A stretch of 40,381 bases of DNA from Verrucomicrobiota bacterium. GTDB lineage: Bacteria > Verrucomicrobiota > Verrucomicrobiia > Limisphaerales > UBA8199. Positions 24,181-32,700 of the stretch are shown piece by piece. Every line of letters starts with the position of its first letter. The stretch's first letter is position 1. The notes beneath the pieces were generated by a model that saw nothing but the letters and a program-made list of their open reading frames with translations, was not told the origin of the DNA and ran no database searches. Where the stretch lies: the NCBI GenBank assembly GCA_003176045.1, contig PSRM01000306.1, forward strand, positions 1 through 40,381, read 5' to 3'. The translations under genes and the position numbers were made by a program.

Positions 24181-24639
24181 TTACATCTCGTCGGTCTCGG
24201 TTGTGACGGGCTTTTCTCCCTCGCCTTTCAATGCCGCGATCAACGCGTGCCAGGCGAGGATGGCGCATTTGACGCGCGCCGGGAATCTGTGCACCCCCGC
24301 GAAAACCGCCAACTTTCCCAACTCATCGTTGGCCTGCCCAGTGGTGACCATCTGATGCACCGTTTCGAACATCTTCTGCGCTTCCGTTCCGGTTTTGCCC
24401 CGAACGCTTTCGGTCAGCAAAGAAGCTGAGGCTTTGGAGATGCAGCAACCGGAACCCAGAAAGCTGATGTCTTTTATGGTCTGCCCATCCATGACCAGGA
24501 AAAGTTTCAATTGATCGCCGCACAACGGATTATGTCCCTGCGCTGAGCAGGTAGCCGCAGGCAGCTCATGGAAATTCCGCGGCCGTTTGCAATGGTCCAG
24601 AATCACCTGCTGATAGAGATCGTTAAGGTCGTCAAACAT
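24181..24639 (-). CDS. sufU: SufU-type iron-sulfur scaffold / sulfur acceptor
   Basis: 152 residues from the ATG at 24639 (MFDDLNDLYQQVILDHCKRP). An extension of 18 codons upstream (LVFGVWCLVF) is pure AACACC repeat and is rejected. Cysteines are in HNPLCGDQLKLFL, SFLGSGCCISKASASLL and ARVKCAILAWHAL. The insertion between the second and third motifs is that of SufU rather than IscU. In Gram-positive bacteria SufU is a zinc protein that receives sulfur from SufS; the same partnership is likely here. It lies directly after sufD, with a repeat hairpin filling the space between. Confidence 0.93.
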   Translation of the reverse strand: MFDDLNDLYQQVILDHCKRPRNFHELPAATCSAQGHNPLCGDQLKLFLVMDGQTIKDISFLGSGCCISKASASLLTESVRGKTGTEAQKMFETVHQMVTTGQANDELGKLAVFAGVHRFPARVKCAILAWHALIAALKGEGEKPVTTETDEM

Positions 24640-24647
24640 GGCTGACG

Positions 24648-24768
24648 CAAACACCAAACACCAAACACCAAACACCAAGCTGCAAACGCGCAACGAGGCA
24701 CCTTGGTGTTTGGAGCTTGGTGTTTCTCTGGTGTTTGGTGTTTGGTGTTTGGTGTTTCATGCCTTCTC
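24648..24768. repeat. AACACCAAACACC hairpin (family E) between sufD and sufU
   Basis: AAACACCAAACACCAAACACC from 24648 faces CTTGGTGTTTGGAGCTTGG and GGTGTTTGGTGTTTGGTG up to 24758, with a loop of about 28 bases. It covers the gap completely, and its last unit supplies the TGA stop of sufD (TGA-AACACC). The transcript would form a stem of 35 or more base pairs, which might lower downstream expression or protect the upstream message. Confidence 0.9.
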
Positions 24769-26136
24769 CATCAAATGCGGATTCGCTTCCAATCTCTCCC
24801 ACACCAGCTTATCCAATTCCTCCCGCGTGGGCGCATGGCGGATGCGCTGGATGATCTCGCCCGCGAACGCATGGATCACCATTCGCCGCGCGGTCTGCTC
24901 GCCGATGCCTCGCGAACGCAGGTAAAAGATAGACTCCTCGTTCAACTGCCCGACCGTGGCGCCGTGCGTGCATTTCACGTCATCGGCATAAATCTCCAGT
25001 TGCGGCTTCGTATCTACCGTCGCCTCTTCGGAAAGCAGCAGGTTTTTATTGGTCTGTTTGGCATCGGTTTTCTGCGCGGCGGGCCGGACGAGAATGCGCC
25101 CGTGAAAAACGCCCTTCGAGCGCCCGTCCAGAATTCCATTGTAATACTCGTGGCTGTTGCAGTGGGGTTGGGCGTGTTCCACAATCATGTGATGATCGGC
25201 CAACTGCTCGCCGCCGGTAAGATAGAGTCCGTTGAGAACGCACTCGACACCTTCGCCGGCCAGGCTGGTGCGGATATTGTTGCGGGAGAGCCGCGCGCCC
25301 ATGGCCAGTGAATGGGAGATGAGGTCGCAACTGCGCCCTAACTGGGCGTGGATGGACGCAATATGAAACGCGCTCGCGCTCTCGTCCTGGAACTTGCAAT
25401 GCTCAACTGCCGCGCCTTCGCCCAGAATCAGTTCAGTGACCGCGTTTGTGAAGTATGGCGCCTGTGCCGTGCTTACGTAGCTTTCCAGAACAGTCCCACG
25501 AGCGCCTTCTTCGGCGATGATGATATTGCGTGGATGCACCGTTACGCCGGGTTCATGGGCGACAGAGATGAATAGAAGATGCACCGGTTTCTCCAGCGCC
25601 TGGCCTTTTGGAACGTGGATGAACGCGCCATCCTGGAAAAATGCCGTGTTCAGTGCGGTAAACGCATTCGCGTCGGCACCGGTCTGTCGTCCCAAATACT
25701 TTTCCACCAACTCGGGCATGGAATTTAAAGCCGCCGCGAGACTGGTCACTACGACTCCTTTCCCCGACCCCCGACCCCTTGGCGCGCCGGAGCCCAGCGC
25801 AGGCGGCTCGATCCCCGCCCCTCCTCCTTGGGAAAGGTCTGGCGCGTAATGCCCATTCACAAACACCAACCTGGTTGCATCGAGCCCAGCCAGCGTGAAG
25901 GCCGAAACTTTCTCCGCCGTCAAACCGTTCCGCGACTCTTCAAATGCCGGCTTAAAGGGCAGCCTGGCAATGGGGGCAACATTCGTAAACCGCCAATCTT
26001 CGTTTTGTAGCGTCGGAAAACCCAACTCGGCAAAGCGCGAGATACCGGCTTTGCGGAGGGGAAAAACCCAGGCGGGTTGTTTGCGTTCCCGTTCAAACCG
26101 CTCGAACTGCTTCAATTGCGGCGCGATGTCATTCAT
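24757..26136 (-). CDS. sufD: SufD, iron-sulfur cluster assembly scaffold subunit
   Basis: 459 residues. The N-terminal helical part (WVFPLRKAGISRFAELGFPT, NEDWRFTN) and the beta-helix core (SRNNIRTSLAGEGVECVLNG, HHMIVEHAQPHCNSHEYYNG, KCTHGATVGQLNEESIFYLR, SRGIGEQTARRMVIHAFAGE) are typical. Absence of SufB-type cysteine motifs and the length class it as SufD. About 26 residues at 102-127 (QGGGAGIEPPALGSGAPRGR) are a Gly/Pro-rich insert between VNGHYAPDLS and VVVTSLAAAL. SufD normally acts in a SufB-SufC-SufD complex; sufB and sufC are not in the window. It is the first gene of the minus-strand SUF run. Confidence 0.95.
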   Translation of the reverse strand: MNDIAPQLKQFERFERERKQPAWVFPLRKAGISRFAELGFPTLQNEDWRFTNVAPIARLPFKPAFEESRNGLTAEKVSAFTLAGLDATRLVFVNGHYAPDLSQGGGAGIEPPALGSGAPRGRGSGKGVVVTSLAAALNSMPELVEKYLGRQTGADANAFTALNTAFFQDGAFIHVPKGQALEKPVHLLFISVAHEPGVTVHPRNIIIAEEGARGTVLESYVSTAQAPYFTNAVTELILGEGAAVEHCKFQDESASAFHIASIHAQLGRSCDLISHSLAMGARLSRNNIRTSLAGEGVECVLNGLYLTGGEQLADHHMIVEHAQPHCNSHEYYNGILDGRSKGVFHGRILVRPAAQKTDAKQTNKNLLLSEEATVDTKPQLEIYADDVKCTHGATVGQLNEESIFYLRSRGIGEQTARRMVIHAFAGEIIQRIRHAPTREELDKLVWERLEANPHLMEKA

Positions 26137-26686
26137 TGGTTATAGGCTATGGGTATCGGTTATCAGGCTAGCCGATAAGACCGGGTAGTGTTCCACGGGA
26201 AAGGCAACCGCGCAAGCGCGCACAAATAAGCCAATCAAGCCGTGAAAGGGAAACAGCGTAACGCAAAGGCGCAAAGACGCAAAGACGCAAAGCTGACAGA
26301 AAAATTTTAACAGGAGAGAACAGTTTCGCGGGAGCATGCTGCCCTTTTAAGAGGTCTTGTATGTGTCCAGGGGTAAAAAACCCGCAACACCGCAACAAAT
26401 GGCGTTTTCCAGTTGAATTTGAGGGTCTTTACCCGCAACAAAGCCCGCAACACGGATGCAACAAAACCGCAACAGCGCACCGCTGACCAAAGGTCGCTGG
26501 CCTATTCAATGGGAACGCTAATGTGCGCTAATCTAACGCTAATGAAAACGGAGGGCTCTTACGTGGCTACTTGACCAAGGTAGAAGTCACTAACTGGTGA
26601 TTGCTCGTCGGTCAACTGGTTCGCCGTCATTCGCTTTATCAGCGTTTTATGAGCGATTATTAGCGTTCCGTCTCCTGAATAGTTAG
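26137..26686. other. Gene-free gap with several word repeats, upstream of sufD
   Basis: No gene was accepted. Words present: GGTTATAGGCTATGGGTATC near 26143-26165; GCAAAGGCGCAAAGACGCAAAG at 26264-26290 (family J, described at 33728); CCGCAACACCGCAACAAA and AGCCCGCAACACGGATGCAAC from about 26380 to 26480; and GGAACGCTAATGTGCGCTAA from 26511. The last is matched in inverse by ATTATTAGCGTTCC ending near 26670, so 26511-26670 forms another fold-back pair. The promoter of the SUF run should lie within this gap but no consensus was recognised. Confidence 0.6.
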
Positions 26687-29122
26687 CTAAGGAGCCGCGG
26701 CCGCCTGTTGCCCTCGCAGGAACAGCTTTTCCAGGCGCTCGAGGCGTTGTTTCAATTCTGTTATTTGGGCTTCTTTCTGTTTCAATTCTCCGGCCATTTC
26801 CGCTGCAGGGCTGTGGCGCTCGAAGCTTTCGTAGAGGACGCTGATTTTCGCCCGCTTCACGCCGTCCGGCCCGGCTTTGACGTCGGACCAGGCCGCCACG
26901 TCGGCGGCGCGGGCGATGACGTAGCCAATTGGGAAACGTGCCGGATCGTCTTTCATAGCGCAACCGGCCACGGCTGAGGAGATGAGATAGGCGCCGGGAT
27001 GAATATCGCCGCCGCCGGCGTCCACCACCCACATCTCGCCGTTGCCGGCGGCCATGATCTGGTGCGGGTTCACATCGTTGGCCGGGTGATGGGGTTCCTG
27101 CAAGCCGAGGTAGCTGCCCAGGCAGCGAGAGTCGTTGGCGGTGCGCGTCAATTCAACCCCGTAGATGACTTCGGCTTGCGCCTGGCCGCCGTAGCGCCGG
27201 TTCTTGCCGGTCATCGAGACCAGCATGCCGTATTCGATCGACTCTTTGGTCCAGGCATAATGCGAGCCGGTGAAGGCGTTGTAGCTGACGACGGCGCCCG
27301 AAACCGTAATGTCGCCAACGTTAAAACCGTCACGCTGGAAAGAGACGAGGACGCCATCGTTGCCGGTCCGGTTGAACGTGGCCACGCGGTTGCTCACCTG
27401 CAGTACGTCTAACGCGGCATTATCCGGGTGCGGTTCGTTTATGCCCACGCCGCCGGCGGCACGGATGAGGAACTGATTGGCTGCGGTTGAGGCAAAGTTC
27501 GCGTTTTGCGAATCCGCCCAGACAAATGCCCCTTGGTGGTTGGCCTGGGCGCGATAGCCTGCTGCCAATGCATAATCCGCGCCCACCGAGTTTAACGTCC
27601 CGCCAGGAATCGTCCCGCCCGCCACGCCGGCTGTAATCCGATTGTCAGAGCCGCCGCCGATACTGCTGCCAGAGCTGTTCGGATCTATTGAGTTGACGAA
27701 GCCACCGCCGATGGTGCAATAGTCAGCGTTTGTGGAGATGGTGTTTTGGTTCCCCCCTGAAATAGTGCAGAACCCATGCCCGCCAAAAACGTCAATGGAG
27801 CCTCGTTCCAGCCAAATCAAGTTGGCGTACCCGCCTCCGATGCTAGAGTAGGAGTTTAGATTCGCCCCGGATTCAATATGGTTGGCTTCGCCTCCTGCGA
27901 TGCTCGAGTAATTTCCGCCGATTAAGTTGGCCGCGCCCCCTGAAATTGTGGCGTAAGACCCTTCGGTCATGGAATTTCCGTCTCCTCCGGCAATTGTCCC
28001 ACCATAGCCCGCAACCGTGTTGCCTAGACCACCCCCGATAGTGCCGTAATGTTCCGAGACGACATTTGGCGCTGCAATAGCGAAGTCACTTTCGGCCTGT
28101 CCACCGCCCCCAATGGTGGCGCCGACCTGTCCGCTTGCCACGCTATTCACAGCGGAGCCGCCGATCAGGCTTACTGTGTTCGTATAATATTGACCAAAAA
28201 TGAAGTCGACAGGCGATGGCTGAACGCGAAGAGCGCGGGAGCCGTTCACCTTTATCTCCAGCGCCTGATTATCCGTTGTTCCCAAAAACTGCGTTCCTGG
28301 TGCCGTGCCGGAGTTGCCATTGAGTTGCCAGGCGGTGGCAGAACCGCCCAGTTGCGAGCTCACTTCGGGCGCCAGTTTGTTGAGCGTGACTGAGCCATCG
28401 GCGAGGGCGGCACTGTTGATCGCGCCGGCGGCGACGGAGGCGGCGGTGGCGGCGTTGGCGGAGCGGATGGCGTAAGGGGCGGAGGTCAGTTGCTGGCGCG
28501 GACTGAGGGTGCGGAACGGGCTGGTGATGTTGGTGCGCGTGGCGATTTCGAGCCAGCGGTCGTCGCCGGGGAATACCGTTGCGCCGAAATCGAGGCTGAC
28601 GGTGAAGAGGCCGTTGGTGATGGGGACATTGAAGTTGGTGATCGAGTTGCCGATTTGGGTGGGGCTGGTGGCGCCGTCGAAAAGCTTGAAGCGCAGGTCG
28701 TAGGTGGCGTTGATGGCGATGCCGGCGGTGTCGGTGAGGCGGCCCTGGTAGGTGAAGGTTGTTGTTTGGCCCAGCGCGGTGGAAAGCGGGAGCAACGTTA
28801 AAAGGGTTAAATAGGTTAAATAAGTTAAATGGGTTACATGGGTTACATGGGTTGCATGGGCGGGGTGCGGACGTTCGTGTCCGATACCACTGACATTTGA
28901 TCTCTTAATCCCGTAGGGATGAAAGAAAATAGCCCAGCGTTTCAACGCTGGGATCGTGGTCCGACGTAGAATAAGTCCCGTTAGGGACGACAGAACCACT
29001 TTCTCTGCCGTCCCCCCGGGACTCGTGCCCTTCGAGCGTGCGTACCCAGCGTTGAAACGCTGGGCTATTGTCTGTCGTCCCTGCGGGACTGAATGGGTGG
29101 TTTGATTGGTTGAGTTTTTCAT
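26687..29122 (-). CDS. Large secreted protein with trimeric-autotransporter-like head repeats and C-terminal coiled coil
   Basis: About 811 residues from the ATG at 29122. A signal-like segment (LTYLTYLTLLTLLPLSTALG) sits near residues 95-118, not at the N-terminus. A conserved exported-protein module follows (TTTFTYQGRLTDTAG, ATYDLRFKLFDGATSPTQIG, LSPRQQLTSAPYAIRSANAA). Next comes a long run of Gly-rich repeats (ATIGGGGQ, GTIGGGLGNTVAG, ATISGGAANLIGG, CTIGGGFVN, GGTIPGGTLNSVG) like YadA/Hep_Hag heads. The end is a pyocin-fibre-like domain and a coiled coil (MAGELKQKEAQITELKQRLE). It is probably a surface or fibre protein. The first 90 residues are encoded by two repeats, so the real start is uncertain. 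Confidence 0.75.
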   Translation of the reverse strand: MKNSTNQTTHSVPQGRQTIAQRFNAGYARSKGTSPGGTAEKVVLSSLTGLILRRTTIPALKRWAIFFHPYGIKRSNVSGIGHERPHPAHATHVTHVTHLTYLTYLTLLTLLPLSTALGQTTTFTYQGRLTDTAGIAINATYDLRFKLFDGATSPTQIGNSITNFNVPITNGLFTVSLDFGATVFPGDDRWLEIATRTNITSPFRTLSPRQQLTSAPYAIRSANAATAASVAAGAINSAALADGSVTLNKLAPEVSSQLGGSATAWQLNGNSGTAPGTQFLGTTDNQALEIKVNGSRALRVQPSPVDFIFGQYYTNTVSLIGGSAVNSVASGQVGATIGGGGQAESDFAIAAPNVVSEHYGTIGGGLGNTVAGYGGTIAGGDGNSMTEGSYATISGGAANLIGGNYSSIAGGEANHIESGANLNSYSSIGGGYANLIWLERGSIDVFGGHGFCTISGGNQNTISTNADYCTIGGGFVNSIDPNSSGSSIGGGSDNRITAGVAGGTIPGGTLNSVGADYALAAGYRAQANHQGAFVWADSQNANFASTAANQFLIRAAGGVGINEPHPDNAALDVLQVSNRVATFNRTGNDGVLVSFQRDGFNVGDITVSGAVVSYNAFTGSHYAWTKESIEYGMLVSMTGKNRRYGGQAQAEVIYGVELTRTANDSRCLGSYLGLQEPHHPANDVNPHQIMAAGNGEMWVVDAGGGDIHPGAYLISSAVAGCAMKDDPARFPIGYVIARAADVAAWSDVKAGPDGVKRAKISVLYESFERHSPAAEMAGELKQKEAQITELKQRLERLEKLFLRGQQAAAAP
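28797..28858 (-). repeat. GTTAAAT/GTTACAT tandem repeat encoding the signal-peptide core of the fibre-like protein
   Basis: Units GTTAAAAGG, GTTAAATAG, GTTAAATAA, GTTAAATGG, GTTACATGG, GTTACATGG, GTTGCATGG. In the minus-strand frame they read HVTHVTHLTYLTYLTLL. This is the only hydrophobic stretch before the LGQTTT cleavage region. Confidence 0.85.
28909..29090. repeat. Fold-back element, family L (CCCAGCGTTTCAACGCTGGG)
   Basis: A 20-base palindrome at 28933-28952 is repeated as CCCAGCGTTGAAACGCTGGG at 29045-29064. The outer flanks match in inverse too (TCCCGTAGGGATGAAAGAAA with GTCGTCCCTGCGGGA). The 90-base centre holds GTCCCGTTAGGGACGACAG, another unit. In the minus-strand frame the element reads through without a stop between the ATG at 29122 and the signal segment. 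Confidence 0.85.
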
Positions 29123-29325
29123 AAAGATTTGATAATCGGCGGTTAAGTCAAAACGAGATGGTCGGAAAAGGGTTTTTAACGCAGAGACGGAACGACGCGA
29201 AGGAATCTGATAGGGGTGAACACCGATTACGCGGATGCCGGGCACCGGGATTTGGGGGAATGGCCAATCTGGCCAATCCGGCCGAGCCTTGGTCTCGCTT
29301 GCCAGCGGGGAATCCAAGGAGGATA

Positions 29326-29715
29326 ATGAGATGTATGACAACGACGACCACTTCCGTCGGCGAAACAGGCGTTCTGGCAGGCGGCATTTCCAGCCGCGCA
29401 CAGCGATTGCTCAAAGCGCAAGTTGAGGATTGGTACGATGTCTGCCGGCGGCTAAGCGATTGGTAGGACGAATTTCTGGTCGAAGAACCCCGGCCTGAAA
29501 GGTTGACGCAACACACACGACTGCTGGACGAATTGGAGCAGGTTGGGCGCTGGCTTGCGTCGGCAACGGCCCACCCGGATTTCCCCGACCGCGAAACGGC
29601 AGAGCTGGTGAAAATGACCCTCCAGGACCTCAAGGACGCGCGCTCACTCTGGCACGGCAACCTGAGCCAGGAACGCCGCGACGAAATCCTGCGCGCCGTC
29701 TTCAATGAGTCCTGA
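29326..29715 (+). pseudogene. Small gene interrupted by an in-frame TAG
   Basis: AAGGAGGA at 29316-29323 is a strong ribosome-binding site before ATG 29326 (or the second ATG at 29335). The frame reads RLLKAQVEDWYDVCRRLSDW and meets TAG at 29464-29466. It then continues in the same frame to TGA at 29713-29715: DEFLVEEPRPERL, TRLLDELEQVGRWLASATAH, DRETAELVKMTLQDLKDARS. Without the TAG it would be a 129-residue helical protein of unknown family. A TGG-to-TAG change would restore W-W-D. The second half alone could start only at a TTG (29503). It is a decayed gene or a read-through case. Confidence 0.55.
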
Positions 29716-29752
29716 ACTGCAACGGCTCTTGCAGGCTCTTTACGTTGTTCTT

Positions 29753-32700
29753 TCATGGTCGTACTAACCTGAAAAAGCGACGGGCGGAATTGGCGTTGAC
29801 GGTGATGAATTTGAGGCTGCCGTTGTCCTGCGTGATTTCGGACGGGGTGGTCCAGGTGATGAAGTCTTCGCTCTGCTGCAAAACAAAGCCGGTCGAGGGC
29901 GAGGGCCAGATAACGTAGAGGGTCGAGGGTTGAGGGCCGGGCGTGATGGTCAGGAAGGGTGCGCCGGGTGTTTCCACGACCATTGCCGCCGACCAAAAGC
30001 CGCTGAGGAGGGACAGGTCCGTATTCAGCAGAGGTCCTCCGGGAGCGGCCTGGCCAATGGTCCCGCTGAGCATCAGCTCGTCGTGGCTGCTGGAGCCGCC
30101 GCCGCCGGCGATCGTGAACCAGGCCGCGCGCTGGGCGGCATCGCCCCGGACGGTTACGATGAGCAGCGCGGTTTGGCCGTTGGCATCCACCACACGGATG
30201 GTGTCGGTCACATTCGCGATGTCGCCTGCGGTGTATTGGCCGCTGCCCGGGTCAAAGCCGCCGCCCGAATTGTTGGACACGAGGGAGAATGTCGCGGGCC
30301 CGGCGGCGTTGCTGACGGTCACGTTGGCCGAGCCGCCCACGGTCACAGCCAGGTCCGCCGGGTTCAGGACCAGCAGCAACGGCAGACCGGAATAATTTGC
30401 GGCTGCCCAAAAACCGCCTGTGAGCCGGAAATCGGAGTTCGTGAATGGGCCGCCTGCATCCGGCTGCCCGATGGTTCCGCTGAGGATTTGTTCGCCATCA
30501 CTGCTGGTGCCACCGCCGCCGTCCACCGTAAACCAATCCAGGCGCAAGCCCGGTTCGGGCGGCAGGACGGTCACGGTGGTCGTGGCCTCGTTGCCGTTGG
30601 CGTCCACGGCCCGGACGGTGTCGGCCGTATTGGGGTTCGGACCGGCAGTGTAAGCGCCGGAGGAAGAGACGATGCTGCCGCCGGAACGATTGACGGTCAG
30701 TGAAAAGGTGACTGGCGGAAATGCGTTGGCCAGCGTGAAGGCGACCGAGCCGCCAACAACCACCGATGGCGCGGCAGGTACCACTGCCACAGCGCCCATC
30801 GAGACGGCCAGAGTGTAAGTCGCGCTTCCAGTGCAGCCGTTGGTATCGGTGGCAGTGATCGTAAAAATGTTTGTGCTGAGGGCCGTCGGTGTGCCGCTCA
30901 AAGTGCCGACCGTGGAAAGCGTTAGCCGGTCCGGCAACGAACCGCTCGTGATCGCAAAGCTGTAGAACGCCGTGCCGCCGCTGGCCGAAATGGTCTGGCT
31001 ATAACGTGAGAGACCGGCATCGGGCAAAGTCGCCGGTGACAGCGTGATCGGCGGACAGGGAAGGACGGTCAGGGTAGCCGGTTGGCTGACGGCGCTGCCG
31101 AAGCTGTTGGCGACGGTGACGAAATAAGTCCCGGCATTCGCCAGTTGCAGATTGTTCAGAGTGAGACTTGAGGCGGTACCAAGACTCGAGGCGCCGCCGA
31201 CCTTTTGCCAGTTGTAGGTCAGCGGCGCATCGCCGGAAGCCACGACACTGAAGGTGGCGCTTTGGCCAACAAAGCGCGTCACATTCTGCGGCTGCGTCAG
31301 GATCATCGGCGGGCCGCATTTGCCCGAAGCGCCGGCATCGTAGATTCCCTGGACTTCCGCCGCCGTCAGGGCGCGATTGTAGAGGGCCACCTCATCAGCC
31401 AGGCCGGCCATGGCGGGGCTGCCGCAGCAGCCGTTATAGTTATACCATGTGCCGATCGAGAGTGTGCCGCCGGTCGTGTCGGTAGTGGTGAAGGGCGCCC
31501 CGCTGGCAGTCGCATTCAACTGCCCGTCCACGTAAAGCTTGAGGTCGCCCGAGGAATGATCATAGACACCTGCCAGGTGATGCCATTGCTTGATGGAAAG
31601 GACCTGGGGCGAAGCAACCGAGCGTTCCGGCGACCAGAAGCCATTGCTGTCCAGCGCAAACCATATAACGCCGTTGCGGAAGCGTCCGAGTAGCCAGACT
31701 GCGCTTCCATTTCCATAGCGGCTAACGATGCCTTCGTCATCGCTGAGGTTGGCCGCATTGGTAAAATTGACCCAACTTTCCACCGAGAACGAGTTGTTCC
31801 GGAAGAGCAGGTCCGAGGGAGCGCCAAAGTCCACGTAGTCATCGAATCCATCCAGCGCGAAGGCCTGGCCGGCGAGGCCCGAGGCGAAGGCGGCGCCGTT
31901 GCGCAATGTCCCATTGTGGCCACCGATGGAATCGGCGGCATTGCCTTCGCCGCGCCACCAGGCCACCAGGCCCGCGGGCCGAACGGCGCAGGGTGCCATG
32001 GTGACAGTGAGAGTCGCGGCGCTGCTGGTGGTGTCACCGTCGCCATGCACCACCACGCTGTACGCGCCGGCATCGCTGAGTTGGACGCCGGAGAGGGTCA
32101 GCGTGGCGGTGGTGGCGCCGGAGATGGTGTTTCCATCGGTAAGGGTTTGGCCGTCTTTGCGCCAGGAATAGGTGAGCGTGCCCGTGCCGGTGGCGACTAC
32201 AGTGAAGGTTGCGCTATGGCCGGCGGTGACTGTTTGGTCCTGGGGCGGGGTGGTGATGGTTGGCGGGTATTGGACCGAGAAAATGCCCGGGCTGATCGTC
32301 GCCCCCTGTGGCGCGGTGGCAGTGATGCGGCCCGTCGTCGCGCCCGCAGGAACTGTGGCGGTGATTTGAGTGTCGGAATCAACGTTGAAGGAAGTGGATG
32401 AGGTGCCGTTGAAGGCGACATTGGTAACCGCCAGTAGATTGCAGCCGGTAATAGTGACAACCGTGCCGACCGGGCCGTTGGTTGGCGAAAAACCAGTAAT
32501 GCGCGGCAGGCCGCCGGCGCTGGAAGCCGAGAAATTTACGGTATAGCCAGCGGGCAGATTGAATGGGAGGCAGGGCAAGGCGGCCAGCGCATTGCAAGTG
32601 TTGTGGTTAGCGGTAGGAGCGCAGTCGTTGCAGGCCACAACGCGAGTGTTCACCGCGACGTCCAGAGTCATTGGGAGCGACCGCCCGGTCGCGGCATCCA

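Noticed and set aside
28797..29090. Regularly spaced direct repeats considered as a CRISPR array
   Set aside because: Units are 8-10 bases without unique spacers of constant length, and no cas gene is in the window.
26687..29122. Phage tail fibre of a prophage
   Set aside because: The C-terminal part is fibre-like, but no other phage genes flank it and the N-terminal module is typical of exported Verrucomicrobia proteins.
29123..29401. Extension of the fibre-like protein frame upstream of 29122
   Set aside because: It has no ribosome-binding site or family similarity and runs antisense to the small plus-strand gene at 29326.
29148..29996. Open frame of 282 codons on the minus strand
   Set aside because: It overlaps the end of the large secreted protein gene and the small plus-strand gene in other frames and its composition (Arg/Ser-rich) is that of a shadow frame.
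29930..32401. Long plus-strand frames opposite the large secreted protein (up to 257 codons)
   Set aside because: They are shadows of the GC-rich coding strand; no recognisable domain, while the minus-strand frame shows LamG and Ig domains.
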